The notes under the pieces are model-generated. The model saw only the letters and a program-made list of their open reading frames with translations, searched no databases and had not been told where the DNA came from. This document shows, piece after piece, positions 16,438 through 25,435 of a stretch of 64,000 bases of DNA. The translations under genes were made by a program, and so were the position numbers. The DNA is from Paraburkholderia sacchari (lineage in GTDB: Bacteria > Pseudomonadota > Gammaproteobacteria > Burkholderiales > Burkholderiaceae). The stretch is from positions 710,499-774,498 of the forward strand of contig NZ_JTDB02000001.1 in assembly GCF_000785435.2 (NCBI RefSeq). Reading direction: 5' to 3'. Position 1 is the stretch's first letter; each line of letters begins with the position of its first letter.

Positions 16438-17136
16438 ATGAGCACGACATCCGCAGCGACTTCCCCCATCAATCGCAACATCGAACGTGTGCCGCAGGAA
16501 CTGGTCGAGGCGGCCGCCCGTTATCAGGCGGCGATCCTTGCCGATGTGGCGGGCCGACGCGGCACGGTGCATGGCCGCGTACAGCCGCTGTCGCCGAAGA
16601 TGAAAGTCGCCGGTCCGGCCGTGACGGTCGAAGTGCGCCCGGGCGACAACCTCGCCATCCATGCAGCGCTCGCGATCGCGAAGCCGGGCGATGTCATCGT
16701 CGTCGACGGCAAGGGCGATATCTCCTGCGCCTTGCTCGGCGAAATCATGGCGACGCAGGCCAAGGCGAGCGGCATCGCCGGCATCATCATCGATGGGGCG
16801 GTGCGCGACGCACACGAACTCGCTCACGGCGACTACCCGATCTTCTCGGCCGGCCTCAATCCGTGCGGTCCGACGAAAAGCGTGGCGGGACTCGTGAATG
16901 CGCCGATCTCGATTGGCGGGACGGCAGTCAATCCCGGCGACCTCGTGGTGGGCGATGCGGACGGCGTCGTGGTCATTCCGCGTAAGGACGTCGCTCGCAT
17001 CATCGATCTTGCGCAAAAGAAGCTCGATATGGAAACCGCGCGTATCGCCGCGATTCACAAGGGCGATGTGCGTCCGGGTTGGATCGAGAAGGAACTGCGA
17101 GCAGCAGGCATGCTGGCCGAAGGCGAGGCGCTGTGA
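16438..17136 (+). CDS. RraA-family aldolase/decarboxylase-like protein
   Basis: This 232-residue protein belongs to the RraA / 4-hydroxy-4-methyl-2-oxoglutarate aldolase superfamily. GDVIVVDGKGD, then LLGEIMATQAKASGIAGIII and DGAVRDAHEL carry the conserved residues of the metal and pyruvate-binding site, including the Arg-Asp pair. The ATG at 16438 follows GAGGTG. It opens an operon with a 2-hydroxyacid dehydrogenase whose start overlaps its stop by one base. In such operons the enzyme likely cleaves or decarboxylates a hydroxy-oxo acid to give pyruvate. True RraA, an RNase E inhibitor, is unlikely in this context. Confidence 0.85.
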   Translation: MSTTSAATSPINRNIERVPQELVEAAARYQAAILADVAGRRGTVHGRVQPLSPKMKVAGPAVTVEVRPGDNLAIHAALAIAKPGDVIVVDGKGDISCALLGEIMATQAKASGIAGIIIDGAVRDAHELAHGDYPIFSAGLNPCGPTKSVAGLVNAPISIGGTAVNPGDLVVGDADGVVVIPRKDVARIIDLAQKKLDMETARIAAIHKGDVRPGWIEKELRAAGMLAEGEAL

Positions 17137-18083
17137 TGCAGTCCGCCACTCACAAACCCGTCGTCCTTGTGACGGCCGCCGACCTCGCGCCGCAAGCGCT
17201 CGACATGCTGACGCAGTTCGACGTCGTGTTCGCCGGCAAGCAGCCCACGGAAGACGACATCGTCGCGCTATGCGCGGCCCACAACCCCGTTGCCATCATC
17301 GTTCGATACGGCAAGGTCAACGCCCGCATCATGGATGCGGCTGCGAATCTGCAAGTGATCTCGAAGCACGGCAGCGGCATCGACGTGATTGATCAGGAAG
17401 CCGCCGCAGCGCGCGGCATCGCGGTACGCGCCGCGATTGGCGCTAACGCCGCCGCCGTAGCGGAGCACGCATGGGCGCTGATTCTCGCTTGCGCCAAATC
17501 CGTGCCTCAGCTCGACATGCGCATGCGCGACGGTCACTGGGACAAATCCACGCACAAGTCCGTCGAGCTAGACGGGCGCACGCTCGGTCTGGTCGGACTG
17601 GGCGCAATCGGCAGACGCGTTGCCGCAATCGGTGCTGCCTTCGGCATGCAGGTGCTCGCGTTCGATCCCTATGCGAAAGAAGTGCCTGCGGGCGTGAAGC
17701 GGGTGTCGCTCGACGAACTGTATGCCGCATCCGACGTCGTGTCGTTGCACTGTCCTTTAACGGCTGAGAACCGCAAGATGCTGAACCGCGACACGCTCGC
17801 GCAATTCAAGCGCGGCGCGATTCTCGTCAACACGGCGCGCGGCGGTTTGATCGACGAAGCCGCGCTCGCCGAGGCGCTCGCAAGCGGCCAGTTGCGTTCG
17901 GCGGGTCTCGACAGCTTCGACGTCGAGCCGATGACGACGCCGCATCCGTTCCAGCAGATCCCCGACGCGATCCTGTCGCCGCATATCGGCGGTGTGAGCG
18001 ATGCCGCGTACGTGAACATGGGCAAGGGCGCTGCCGCCAATGTTCTCGCGGTTATCGAGGAACACGCGCGCAACGCAGCCTGA
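17136..18083 (+). CDS. NAD-dependent D-2-hydroxyacid dehydrogenase
   Basis: This 315-residue cytosolic oxidoreductase is of the phosphoglycerate dehydrogenase/glyoxylate reductase family. The Rossmann motif GLVGLGAIGRRVA lies near residue 150, with catalytic Arg in VNTARGGLIDE, the Glu region in DSFDVEP, and catalytic His in LSPHIGG. The ATG at 17136 overlaps the preceding TGA (TGATG), so translation is coupled; a longer upstream start would overlap the aldolase gene. It would interconvert a 2-hydroxyacid and a 2-oxoacid in the IclR-controlled pathway. Confidence 0.9.
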   Translation: MQSATHKPVVLVTAADLAPQALDMLTQFDVVFAGKQPTEDDIVALCAAHNPVAIIVRYGKVNARIMDAAANLQVISKHGSGIDVIDQEAAAARGIAVRAAIGANAAAVAEHAWALILACAKSVPQLDMRMRDGHWDKSTHKSVELDGRTLGLVGLGAIGRRVAAIGAAFGMQVLAFDPYAKEVPAGVKRVSLDELYAASDVVSLHCPLTAENRKMLNRDTLAQFKRGAILVNTARGGLIDEAALAEALASGQLRSAGLDSFDVEPMTTPHPFQQIPDAILSPHIGGVSDAAYVNMGKGAAANVLAVIEEHARNAA

Positions 18084-18113
18084 CGTTCACAAATTCGCAA
18101 GAGAAGGTCCCCC

Positions 18114-19043
18114 ATGTTCTATCTCACCTCGCCCGAAGTGCGCACAGCCGAAGTCTTCACGCGCATGCCGGAAAAATTCCGCAAGCCAGACGTCCAGACG
18201 GATTGGGCGCGCGCCAATCGCGGCGGCCTCGCTACCGATTCGTTCCTCGAGGGTCCTGTCTGGGACCCCGACGGTTATCTGTTCGTCACCGACATCCCGC
18301 ATGGCCGCGTGTTCCGGATATCGGCCGCGGGCGAGTGGGAACTCGTCGTGCAGTACAACGGCGAGCCGAACGGAATGAAGCGTTTCGACAACACGCACCT
18401 GCTCATCACCGACTATCGCAACGGCCTGATGCTGCTCGACATCGTGCGAGGCGAAGTGCGCCCGTTTCTCGAGCGCCGCAACAGCGAGCGCTTCAGGGGC
18501 GTGAACGACCTGACGTTCGATTCGCGCGGCAACCTGTACTTCACGGATCAGGGGCAGTCGGGGCTGCATGATCCGACGGGCCGCGTGTATCGCCTGTCAC
18601 CCGACGGCAAGCTCGACATGCTGCTCGGCAATTGCCCGAGCCCTAACGGCCTCGTGCTGTCGATCGACGAGAAAGTGCTGTTCGTCGGCATGACGCGCGG
18701 CAACTGTGTGTGGCGCGTGCCGCTGCAGGCGGACGGCTCGGTCAGCAAGGTCGGGCAGTTCTTCACGTCCTATGGCCCAAGCGGCCCGGACGGTCTGACC
18801 ATCGATTCCGAAGGTCGCCTCTTCGTCGCGAACCCTGGGCTCGGTCGCGCATGGGTGCTGAACCATCGCGCCGAGCCGGTCGAAATTCTGACGAGCCCCG
18901 AAGGCGCGTCGCTCACGAATCTCTGCTTCGGCGGCCCCGACATGAAGACGCTGTTCATGACCGAATCCGTGTCGGGAGCAGTCCTGAAAGCCGCGATGAC
19001 GATTGCCGGGCCGCTTCCCAGCCGGGCGAAGCCGATCGTCTGA
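18114..19043 (+). CDS. SMP-30/gluconolactonase-family hydrolase
   Basis: This 309-residue six-bladed beta-propeller protein is of the SMP-30/LRE family. LEGPVWDPDGYLFVTDIPHGRVFRI carries the first metal-ligand Glu, GVNDLTFDSRGNLYFTDQG the conserved Asn and Asp, and SPNGLVLSIDEKVLFVG and GPDGLTIDSEGRLFVANPG further metal-site residues. These enzymes open sugar lactones with a divalent metal. Placement after a hydroxyacid dehydrogenase suggests hydrolysis of a lactone that feeds the pathway. No signal peptide is seen, so it is cytoplasmic. Confidence 0.88.
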   Translation: MFYLTSPEVRTAEVFTRMPEKFRKPDVQTDWARANRGGLATDSFLEGPVWDPDGYLFVTDIPHGRVFRISAAGEWELVVQYNGEPNGMKRFDNTHLLITDYRNGLMLLDIVRGEVRPFLERRNSERFRGVNDLTFDSRGNLYFTDQGQSGLHDPTGRVYRLSPDGKLDMLLGNCPSPNGLVLSIDEKVLFVGMTRGNCVWRVPLQADGSVSKVGQFFTSYGPSGPDGLTIDSEGRLFVANPGLGRAWVLNHRAEPVEILTSPEGASLTNLCFGGPDMKTLFMTESVSGAVLKAAMTIAGPLPSRAKPIV

Positions 19044-19114
19044 GCCGCGGCGGGCACAGCGCCCGCCATACATCAATGCATCGCGCCGATAGAAGCGCGA
19101 TGGAGGAGGCAAGC

Positions 19115-20494
19115 ATGGCCATTTCGCAGACCTTGAGCGCCGGGGGCGGCGCACGGCACGCCGACGCGCAGCCCGTTCAGGACATCGCAAACGAAGACTA
19201 CGCAGCCAGCGAGCGCACGCTTGCGAAGGCATTCCGGCGGATTCTGCCGTTTATCTTCATCTGCTACGTCATCAGTTATCTCGACCGGACCAACGTCGGC
19301 TTCGCCGCACTGACGATGAACAAGGACCTCGGTCTGACGTCCGAGCAGTTCGGTTTTGGCGCGGGCTTGTTCTTCGTCGGGTATTTTCTCTTCGAGATCC
19401 CAAGCAACCTGATCATGCAGAAGGTAGGCGCGCGCGTGTGGATCGCGCGAATCATGATCACGTGGGGTCTTTTTTCGATGGCGACGGCGTTCGTCGTCGG
19501 CCCGAAGAGCTTTGCCGCTGCGCGCTTTCTTCTTGGACTCGCCGAGGCGGGCTTCACGCCCGGCATCTATCTGTATTTCACGCACTGGTTCCCCGGCAAG
19601 TGGCGGGCGAAGGTGACGGCCGCGTTCCTCGTCGGCATTCCCGTCGCGAACATGGTCGGATCGCCGATCTCGGGTGCCTTGCTCGAACTCGGCGGCCTGC
19701 ATGGCCTGCGCAGCTGGCAGTGGCTTCTGCTCATCGAAGGCGTGCCGGCCGTGATTCTCGGCATCGCTTGTCTGTTCCTGCTTGCCGACCGACCCGAGAA
19801 AGCGAAGTGGCTCAGCGAAGAAGAAAAGTCGTCGCTCGCGCGGCGCCTCGCGCTCGAACAGCGCGATATCGGCGCGAAGCACGGCAGCAAGCTGCGCGAT
19901 GCGATGACCAACTGGCGTGTCTTCGTCCTGGCGTTCATCAACTTCTGCGGGATCGTCGGCTCGCTCGGCGTCGGTCTCTGGATGCCGCAGATCATCAAGC
20001 AATTCGGCGTCGGACATTCAGTGGTCGGATGGCTGACTGCCATTCCTTACGCGATCGGCGCCCTGGTGATGCTCTGGTGGGCGCGCGTCGCCAATCGCTC
20101 GCAGAACCGCATTCCGTATGTCGCCGGTGCGCTGGTCGTCGCGGCGCTGGCGCTGTGCGCGAGCACGTTCGTCGATACGCCGGTGCTCAAGCTGATCGCG
20201 TTGTGCTTCACGGTGAGCGGCATCCTCGCTTTCCAGGCCACCTACTGGGCCATACCGTCCGGATTCCTCACCGGTCGCGCGGCGGCTGGCGGTCTCGCGT
20301 TGATCGTCTCGGTGGGCAACCTCGGCGGCTTCGTCGGTCCGTCGATGATCGGCGCGCTCAAGCAATTCTCCGGCGGCTTCACCGCGCCGCTGCTCGCCGT
20401 GTCGGGCGTGCTGCTGCTCGGCGCGCTGACCATCGCGTGGCTCGGCGATCCGGGCGCCGACGCGGGTGAAGCGCCGTCCGCCCACAAGGCGTGA
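19115..20494 (+). CDS. MFS transporter, ACS (sugar-acid/organic-anion) family
   Basis: This 459-residue inner-membrane transporter has a cytoplasmic N-terminal extension of about 45 residues followed by 12 predicted helices. CYVISYLDRTNVGFAAL and SNLIMQKVGARVWIARIMITWG are the ACS-family signatures seen in tartrate, phthalate and hydroxy-acid carriers. The ATG at 19115 is chosen because TGGAGGAGG lies just upstream. It sits in the IclR-controlled operon between the lactonase and a porin, so it likely imports the operon's substrate. Confidence 0.92.
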   Translation: MAISQTLSAGGGARHADAQPVQDIANEDYAASERTLAKAFRRILPFIFICYVISYLDRTNVGFAALTMNKDLGLTSEQFGFGAGLFFVGYFLFEIPSNLIMQKVGARVWIARIMITWGLFSMATAFVVGPKSFAAARFLLGLAEAGFTPGIYLYFTHWFPGKWRAKVTAAFLVGIPVANMVGSPISGALLELGGLHGLRSWQWLLLIEGVPAVILGIACLFLLADRPEKAKWLSEEEKSSLARRLALEQRDIGAKHGSKLRDAMTNWRVFVLAFINFCGIVGSLGVGLWMPQIIKQFGVGHSVVGWLTAIPYAIGALVMLWWARVANRSQNRIPYVAGALVVAALALCASTFVDTPVLKLIALCFTVSGILAFQATYWAIPSGFLTGRAAAGGLALIVSVGNLGGFVGPSMIGALKQFSGGFTAPLLAVSGVLLLGALTIAWLGDPGADAGEAPSAHKA

Positions 20495-20539
20495 TCTCTC
20501 CTGCCTCGAACCAATCCATAAACACTGTTTGGAGACTCC

Positions 20540-21691
20540 ATGTTGTTTAACAAAGCCAGCCAGAATGCCAACCCGCAATACCGCTTCATGCTTGGAGCAA
20601 TCGCAGCCGCAGGCGTGAGCCTCTCCTGTGGCGGCGCGCATGCGCAAAGCAGCGTGACGCTGTATGGCATTGCGGACGTAGGTATCGAGCACATCAACAA
20701 TACGAGTGCTGGCGGCGCACAGACGCGCGAAGTGTCGGGCAACCTGTCGGGTTCGCGCTGGGGGCTGAAGGGCGTCGAAGACCTCGGCGGCGGAATGAAG
20801 GCCGTTTTCCAGTTGGAAAGCGGATTCAACATCAATGACGGCACGACCGCGCAGTCGACCAAAGGTCTCGGTGCCAACGCGGCCACGACCTCACGACTGT
20901 TCGGCCGGCAAGCGTGGGTCGGTCTTTCGTACAAGGGTCAGCAGTTGAGCTTCGGCCGGCAGAACTCGCTGCTCTACGAAGAGGCCGTCGCTTTTGATCC
21001 GATGGGGGCATCCTCGCGATATTCGGTACTGTCGCTCGATTACGCGATGGCCGCGCGCATCGACAACTCGGCGAAGTACACGGGCGTGTTCGGTCCGTTG
21101 ACGGCACAGGCGATGTACAGCACGCGCTACGACACGGGGTACGGCGCAGAAGTGCCGGGCGCGCAAATCACCGGGCGATTCTTTAGCGGTGCGTTGACCT
21201 TCGCGCAAGGCCCGCTTGCGGCGAGCGTCTCGTACGAGCAGCGCAACAGCAACACGGTTGCGACAAACACCGGCACCGAGCGTCGCGCGACGGCCGCCGC
21301 ATCGTATGTGTTCGGGCCCGTGAAGGGCTTCGCGGGTTATCGCTACCTGCGTGCGTCGAACGCATTCCTGCCAGCGAATCCGATCCGCGTTGCAAACGGG
21401 TCCGATGCGAGCGCGGCCAACTTGTACTGGGCGGGAGCGCAGTACTCGGTCACGCCGGCGTTCGTGCTCACGGCAACGGCCTATTACCAGGACGTGCATT
21501 CGACCGGCGCCGATCCGTGGCTCGCGGTGCTCTGCGCGGACTATCTGCTGTCGAAACGCACCGACGTGTATGCGACGGCGGGCTTCGCGCACAACAAGGA
21601 CGGCTCGGCGCTCGGCGTGAACGGTTATGGCACTGTCGCGCCCGGCTATAACCAGACGGGCGTGGTCATCGGCATGCGCCAGAAGTTCTAA
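20540..21691 (+). CDS. Gram-negative general porin
   Basis: This 383-residue trimeric porin has a signal peptide ending at GGAHAQ, a mature start SSVTLYGIADVGIEHI, the conserved SGSRWGLKGVEDLGGGMKAVF, RLFGRQAWVGLSYKG, and a terminal Phe (GMRQKF). It lies 45 bases after the MFS gene and 14 bases before the next MFS gene, so it is internal to an operon. Its product would admit the pathway substrate through the outer membrane. The sequence around the signal-peptide junction is nearly identical at base level to the porin gene at 9603. Confidence 0.94.
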   Translation: MLFNKASQNANPQYRFMLGAIAAAGVSLSCGGAHAQSSVTLYGIADVGIEHINNTSAGGAQTREVSGNLSGSRWGLKGVEDLGGGMKAVFQLESGFNINDGTTAQSTKGLGANAATTSRLFGRQAWVGLSYKGQQLSFGRQNSLLYEEAVAFDPMGASSRYSVLSLDYAMAARIDNSAKYTGVFGPLTAQAMYSTRYDTGYGAEVPGAQITGRFFSGALTFAQGPLAASVSYEQRNSNTVATNTGTERRATAAASYVFGPVKGFAGYRYLRASNAFLPANPIRVANGSDASAANLYWAGAQYSVTPAFVLTATAYYQDVHSTGADPWLAVLCADYLLSKRTDVYATAGFAHNKDGSALGVNGYGTVAPGYNQTGVVIGMRQKF

Positions 21692-21705
21692 GGGCGAATC
21701 TCATC

Positions 21706-22944
21706 ATGACAGTGGCCGCACAGCCGGGTTTGGTCAGCAGACTGTTTCCCGCGCTTTCGGAGGCGTCGCTGCGGCGCTATCTGAGCGGGCAGGTCGCGTC
21801 CGTGCTCGGGAGCTGGACGCAGAACGTCACGCTGAATCTGCTTGTTTATCACCTGTCCGGATCGGCGGCGATTCTCGCGCTGCTGAACTTCCTGTTGTAC
21901 GGGCCGCAGTTGATCGTCGCGCCCCTGGCCGGGTCGCGGATCAGCGCGGCCAACGCAAGACGCGCGACGCTCTGTGTGCTGATGACGTCGCTGCTGCTGA
22001 CGGGCAGTCTCTTCACGTTATCGCTGTTCGGCGTGCTCGGTGTGAAACTGATCCTCGCACATGCGCTTGCCATTGGCGTGTCGAGCGCGGTCGAAACACC
22101 CGCACGCCAGGTCCTGCTGCTCACGAGTCTGCGGGATGCGACGCATACGTCCAACGCCGTCGCGATGAACACGATGGTCTATAACGTCGGCCGCATGGTC
22201 GGCCCGACGATTGCGGGCTTCGTCTATCCGACGCTCGGACCCCGGACATCATTTGTGATTTACGCATTGGCGCTGTGCTTCATGGCCATGTGCGTTCGCT
22301 CGATCAGAGCGGCGTCGGCGGCGCGGCCTTCGCGCGCGGAGAGCGGCCTGCGGGACGCGGTCGGCTATGTGATGTCCGACGCTTTCTCAGCGCGCTATCT
22401 GCCCATTCTCGCGTGCATCGGTTTGTTCGCCGGCAGCTATCAGACGCTCGTGCCGCTACTCGCGGACAAGGGCTTTCACGACGCGGCGCGCTTTACGGGC
22501 GTGTTCTTCGCGTGCGCCGGCGCGGGCTCGCTGAGTGCTGCGGTGTTGCTGTCGTCGGCGTTCGGGCCGCGGGCGTCGCGCCGGTTCATCGCGTGGGCCC
22601 CGTGGACGGCGGTCGCCGCGCTCGCAGTGCTGGCGGCAACGACGGATGTGGCGGGGTCGATCCCGGCGTTCTTCGCGCTCGGCTTCAGCCTCACTTTCGC
22701 GGCCACCTCGACGAACGCGACCATTCAGCGGCAGTGCCCTGAACACGTGCGCGGCGGACTCGTCGGCATGTATGGCATGGCCTACAACGGCACGATGCCT
22801 TTCGGCTACCTGCTTGTCGGAAGCGCATCGGAAGCGCTCGGCGTGCGGCACACCTTCGCGGCAATGGCGGTGGTGCTCGCCAGCGGTGTCATCGCCGTTA
22901 TTGCATGGCAACGATTCACGAATTCGCGCTCAGGCGCACAATAA
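21706..22944 (+). CDS. MFS transporter of the EntS-like (MFS_3) family
   Basis: This 412-residue protein has about 12 helices. SGQVASVLGSWTQNVTLNLLVYHLSGSA and the NTMVYNVGRMVGPTIAGFVY region are typical of the MFS_3/EntS exporter group rather than the ACS group. It follows the porin by 14 bases and is followed 11 bases later by another MFS gene, so it is probably co-transcribed. Family members are often exporters of small metabolites, so this one may secrete an excess or toxic intermediate. Substrate unknown. Confidence 0.88.
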   Translation: MTVAAQPGLVSRLFPALSEASLRRYLSGQVASVLGSWTQNVTLNLLVYHLSGSAAILALLNFLLYGPQLIVAPLAGSRISAANARRATLCVLMTSLLLTGSLFTLSLFGVLGVKLILAHALAIGVSSAVETPARQVLLLTSLRDATHTSNAVAMNTMVYNVGRMVGPTIAGFVYPTLGPRTSFVIYALALCFMAMCVRSIRAASAARPSRAESGLRDAVGYVMSDAFSARYLPILACIGLFAGSYQTLVPLLADKGFHDAARFTGVFFACAGAGSLSAAVLLSSAFGPRASRRFIAWAPWTAVAALAVLAATTDVAGSIPAFFALGFSLTFAATSTNATIQRQCPEHVRGGLVGMYGMAYNGTMPFGYLLVGSASEALGVRHTFAAMAVVLASGVIAVIAWQRFTNSRSGAQ

Positions 22945-22955
22945 ACGGAGACACA

Positions 22956-24278
22956 ATGCAAACTGGAATCATGGAAAAGTCCGCGATCGAGAGCAGGACC
23001 CTACGAAAGGTCGTCTGGCGACTCATTCCGTTCCTGATGATCTGCTACCTGCTTGCCTTCATCGACCGGGGCAATGTGGGGATGGCGTCGTTGCAGATGA
23101 ATCACGACCTCGGCATGTCGGCGAAGGCCTTCGGCTTCGGCAGCAGCCTTTTCTTCATCTCTTACTTCTTCTGCGAAGTGCCGAGCAACCTCGCGCTCCA
23201 GAAGTACGGCGCGCGGATCTGGATTGCGCGGATCATGATCACGTGGGGCATTGTGTCGGCGGCGACGGCGCTGGTGCACAACGCCACGATGTTCTACGTG
23301 CTCCGTTTCCTGCTCGGTGCGGCCGAAGCCGGCTTCTTTCCGGGCGTGCTGCTGTATCTGTCGTACTGGATTCCGGCGTCGTATCGCGCGCGCATCGTCG
23401 CGACATTCATGGTGGCGATTCCGGCTGCGAGTTTTATCGGCTCGCCAATCTCGGCACTCCTCTTGCAGATGGACGGTGTCTGGGGTTTGCGCGGATGGCA
23501 CTGGCTGTTCATCCTCGAAGGCGTTCCGACCGTGCTGCTTGGTGTCGCGTGCCTGTTCATGCTGACGAACAAGCCTGAAAACGCGAAGTGGCTCGACGAC
23601 GAAGAGCGTACGTGGCTCGTCAATGCGCTCGCCGCCGGGCACAAGGCGCCGAAGAAGGTGCCGTCGCTGCCGCTCGCGCAACTGTTCCGCAATCGCTATG
23701 TGCTGTGTCTCGCGCTCGTCGATACGTGCGCATCCGCGGCGGGCAGCACGCTTTCCGTGTGGCAGCCGCAACTGCTCAAGTCGTTTGGCCTGACCGTCAT
23801 GCAGACGGGGCTGCTGAACTCCGTTCCATACGCTGTCGCCTCGGTCCTGATGGTCTACTGGGGCCGGCGCTCGGACCGCACCGGCGAACGCCGCTGGCAC
23901 ACCATGGTGCCAATGCTGCTGATTGGCCTGGGCCTGTTCGCGACATCGCTGAGCGGGTCGCTGCTGCCGACGATCGGCATGCTCTGCGCGGTGCTGGTCG
24001 GCGCGTATTCGTTCAAGGGGCCGTTCTGGGCCCTCGCCACCGACATGCTGTCCAACAGCACTGTGGCAGCGGGCCTCGCGACGGTGAATGCAATCGCGAA
24101 CCTGCTTGGCGGCGGCCTGATGGTCAATGTCTACGGATGGGTGAAGGAGGGGACGGGCAGCTATGCGCTCGCATTGATGCCGCTTGCCATTCTCACGCTC
24201 GTGAGCGTCGCGACACTGCTGCTGCTTACGCGTAACGGACAGGCGAGCAATGTCACCGGCAAGACGGAGACTGTTTGA
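22956..24278 (+). CDS. MFS transporter, ACS family
   Basis: This 440-residue inner-membrane transporter has CYLLAFIDRGNVGMASL in helix 1 and SNLALQKYGARIWIARIMITWG, the same ACS signatures as the carrier at 19115. The ATG at 22956 follows ACGGAG and is 11 bases after the previous stop. It may belong to the IclR-controlled operon as a second uptake system or serve the adjacent flavin-monooxygenase genes. No terminator separates it from the preceding gene. Confidence 0.9.
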   Translation: MQTGIMEKSAIESRTLRKVVWRLIPFLMICYLLAFIDRGNVGMASLQMNHDLGMSAKAFGFGSSLFFISYFFCEVPSNLALQKYGARIWIARIMITWGIVSAATALVHNATMFYVLRFLLGAAEAGFFPGVLLYLSYWIPASYRARIVATFMVAIPAASFIGSPISALLLQMDGVWGLRGWHWLFILEGVPTVLLGVACLFMLTNKPENAKWLDDEERTWLVNALAAGHKAPKKVPSLPLAQLFRNRYVLCLALVDTCASAAGSTLSVWQPQLLKSFGLTVMQTGLLNSVPYAVASVLMVYWGRRSDRTGERRWHTMVPMLLIGLGLFATSLSGSLLPTIGMLCAVLVGAYSFKGPFWALATDMLSNSTVAAGLATVNAIANLLGGGLMVNVYGWVKEGTGSYALALMPLAILTLVSVATLLLLTRNGQASNVTGKTETV

Positions 24279-24299
24279 GCATCATTTAAGGTGAGCGGC

Positions 24300-24690
24300 G
24301 GAATCCTGGAATCGCCGCGACGCTATGCACGATCGGGTATGCCGCTCGTAAGATGCCGCAATTCGTCCAGCAGTTTTGCTGCGGGGGCGGGCAGGATTCC
24401 GTCGCGACGCCTGAATGCAGTGAGTGTCCGCAGGGCCTCCAGGCCATCATTTTCAGCCTATCCAGAATGCCTGCCGTCTTCTCCATGTCGTACATGGGTT
24501 CCGAGGCTAGCCGACACCCGCTTGCAAAGCCGACCGGAATACGTCCGGTATCGTCTTGTCGAGCGCCGCTCGACCTTTGCTCATTACCTCGCGCGCTCAG
24601 CAGTTGCATAAAAGTGCCGATCGAGGGCCGGTGTTTTCCCTGAGGTGAAATCGGTTGCAGCCAAAAAATGGCTGCACTACGATTCATCAA
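24300..24690 (-). pseudogene. Probable LysR-type regulator C-terminal remnant
   Basis: The minus strand contains RIPVGFASGCRLASEPMYDMEKT followed, after an apparent frameshift, by LRTLTAFRRRDGILPAPAAKL and LDELRHL before a stop. The latter resembles the C-terminal tail of LysR substrate-binding domains (TLxLxxRRDxxLxPAAxxLLDxLR). There is no N-terminal HTH and no intact frame. The assignment rests on a short match, so it is tentative. An imperfect palindrome lies at its upstream edge. Confidence 0.35.
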
Positions 24691-24715
24691 ATAGAAATTC
24701 GATGTGAAATTCTAT
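24691..24715. promoter_or_regulatory. AT-rich imperfect palindrome
   Basis: ATAGAAATT and AAATTCTAT face each other across 7 bases, pairing at 8 of 9 positions, in an otherwise GC-rich area. It may be an operator left from a decayed regulator gene or a site for the MarR protein encoded next door. Not otherwise supported. Confidence 0.4.
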
Positions 24716-24779
24716 TCGAAGCGCCTTGGACACCTGAGGGTCCGGCGCGCCTCATGTTTTCGGCCAGGGCGCTGCGCCA

Positions 24780-25331
24780 TCAGCGCCGCCGGTGGAAAGT
24801 AGCGACTTCACGCGTGGCGGATTCGTAGACACGTTCCATCTGTTCGAGGCAGGCAGTCGCCTGCGCGGCAGCGGACTGGATGCCCGCAGCCGCTTCGGCC
24901 ATCTTGAGGAGCACCGTTTCGCGCAATCGTGCGTACGCTTCGCACACGCGCGCGCCTTCCGCGGTGGTCACGTAGTACACGCCGGTGCGCGCCGTTCCGG
25001 ATTTTTCGACGAGCCCGGCTTTGATCAGCTTGCGTAGTTCGTACTGCATATTAGCGATGTCCTGCCGGTTGGTCATATGCAGCAGATCGCGAATGGTCTT
25101 GGGCCGTTCGTGCATATGGATGACGTGCACCAGCGCGTTCTCCTGGCCGCTCAGCGCGGTGCCGGTAACGGCGGCCATGCACTCGGACTGCCAGCGCGAG
25201 AACGACTGGTTCAGGCGCATCACGGCGTACTCGAGGTCGGTGATCTCGACGCCGAAGTCGTCCATCGCCAGGTGCCAGCGATGTTCGGCAGCGGCAGCTT
25301 TTTTCGTGGTTCTGCGTGAAGGTTCGGTCAT
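24780..25331 (-). CDS. MarR-like winged-helix regulator
   Basis: This 183-residue protein has a central winged helix: LSGQENALVHVIHMHERPKTIRDLLHMTNRQDIANMQYELRKLIKAGLVEKSG spans helices and recognition helix, and the wing is TARTGVYYVTTAEG. A Lys/Ala-rich N-terminus and an Ala-rich C-terminal helix complete it. It diverges from the flavin-monooxygenase operon with about 100 bases between starts, so it probably represses that operon until a ligand binds. The inducing ligand is unknown. Confidence 0.82.
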   Translation of the reverse strand: MTEPSRRTTKKAAAAEHRWHLAMDDFGVEITDLEYAVMRLNQSFSRWQSECMAAVTGTALSGQENALVHVIHMHERPKTIRDLLHMTNRQDIANMQYELRKLIKAGLVEKSGTARTGVYYVTTAEGARVCEAYARLRETVLLKMAEAAAGIQSAAAQATACLEQMERVYESATREVATFHRRR

Positions 25332-25435
25332 TGCGGAATCGCGCGGTTGCGGCCCATGCCGTCGACTGGGTTGGGAGAGCAGGGCGCCGCGAGGCAGCCC
25401 GTCATGGAAACAAATTTTACTGCGCCAGGACTGAC

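Noticed and set aside
16438-17136. Annotation as RraA, regulator of ribonuclease E
   Set aside because: The catabolic operon context and divergent IclR regulator fit the aldolase branch of this superfamily.
18710-19114. N-terminal extension of the MFS transporter by 135 codons
   Set aside because: It overlaps the SMP-30 gene, is Arg-rich, and a TGGAGGAGG site marks the start at 19115.
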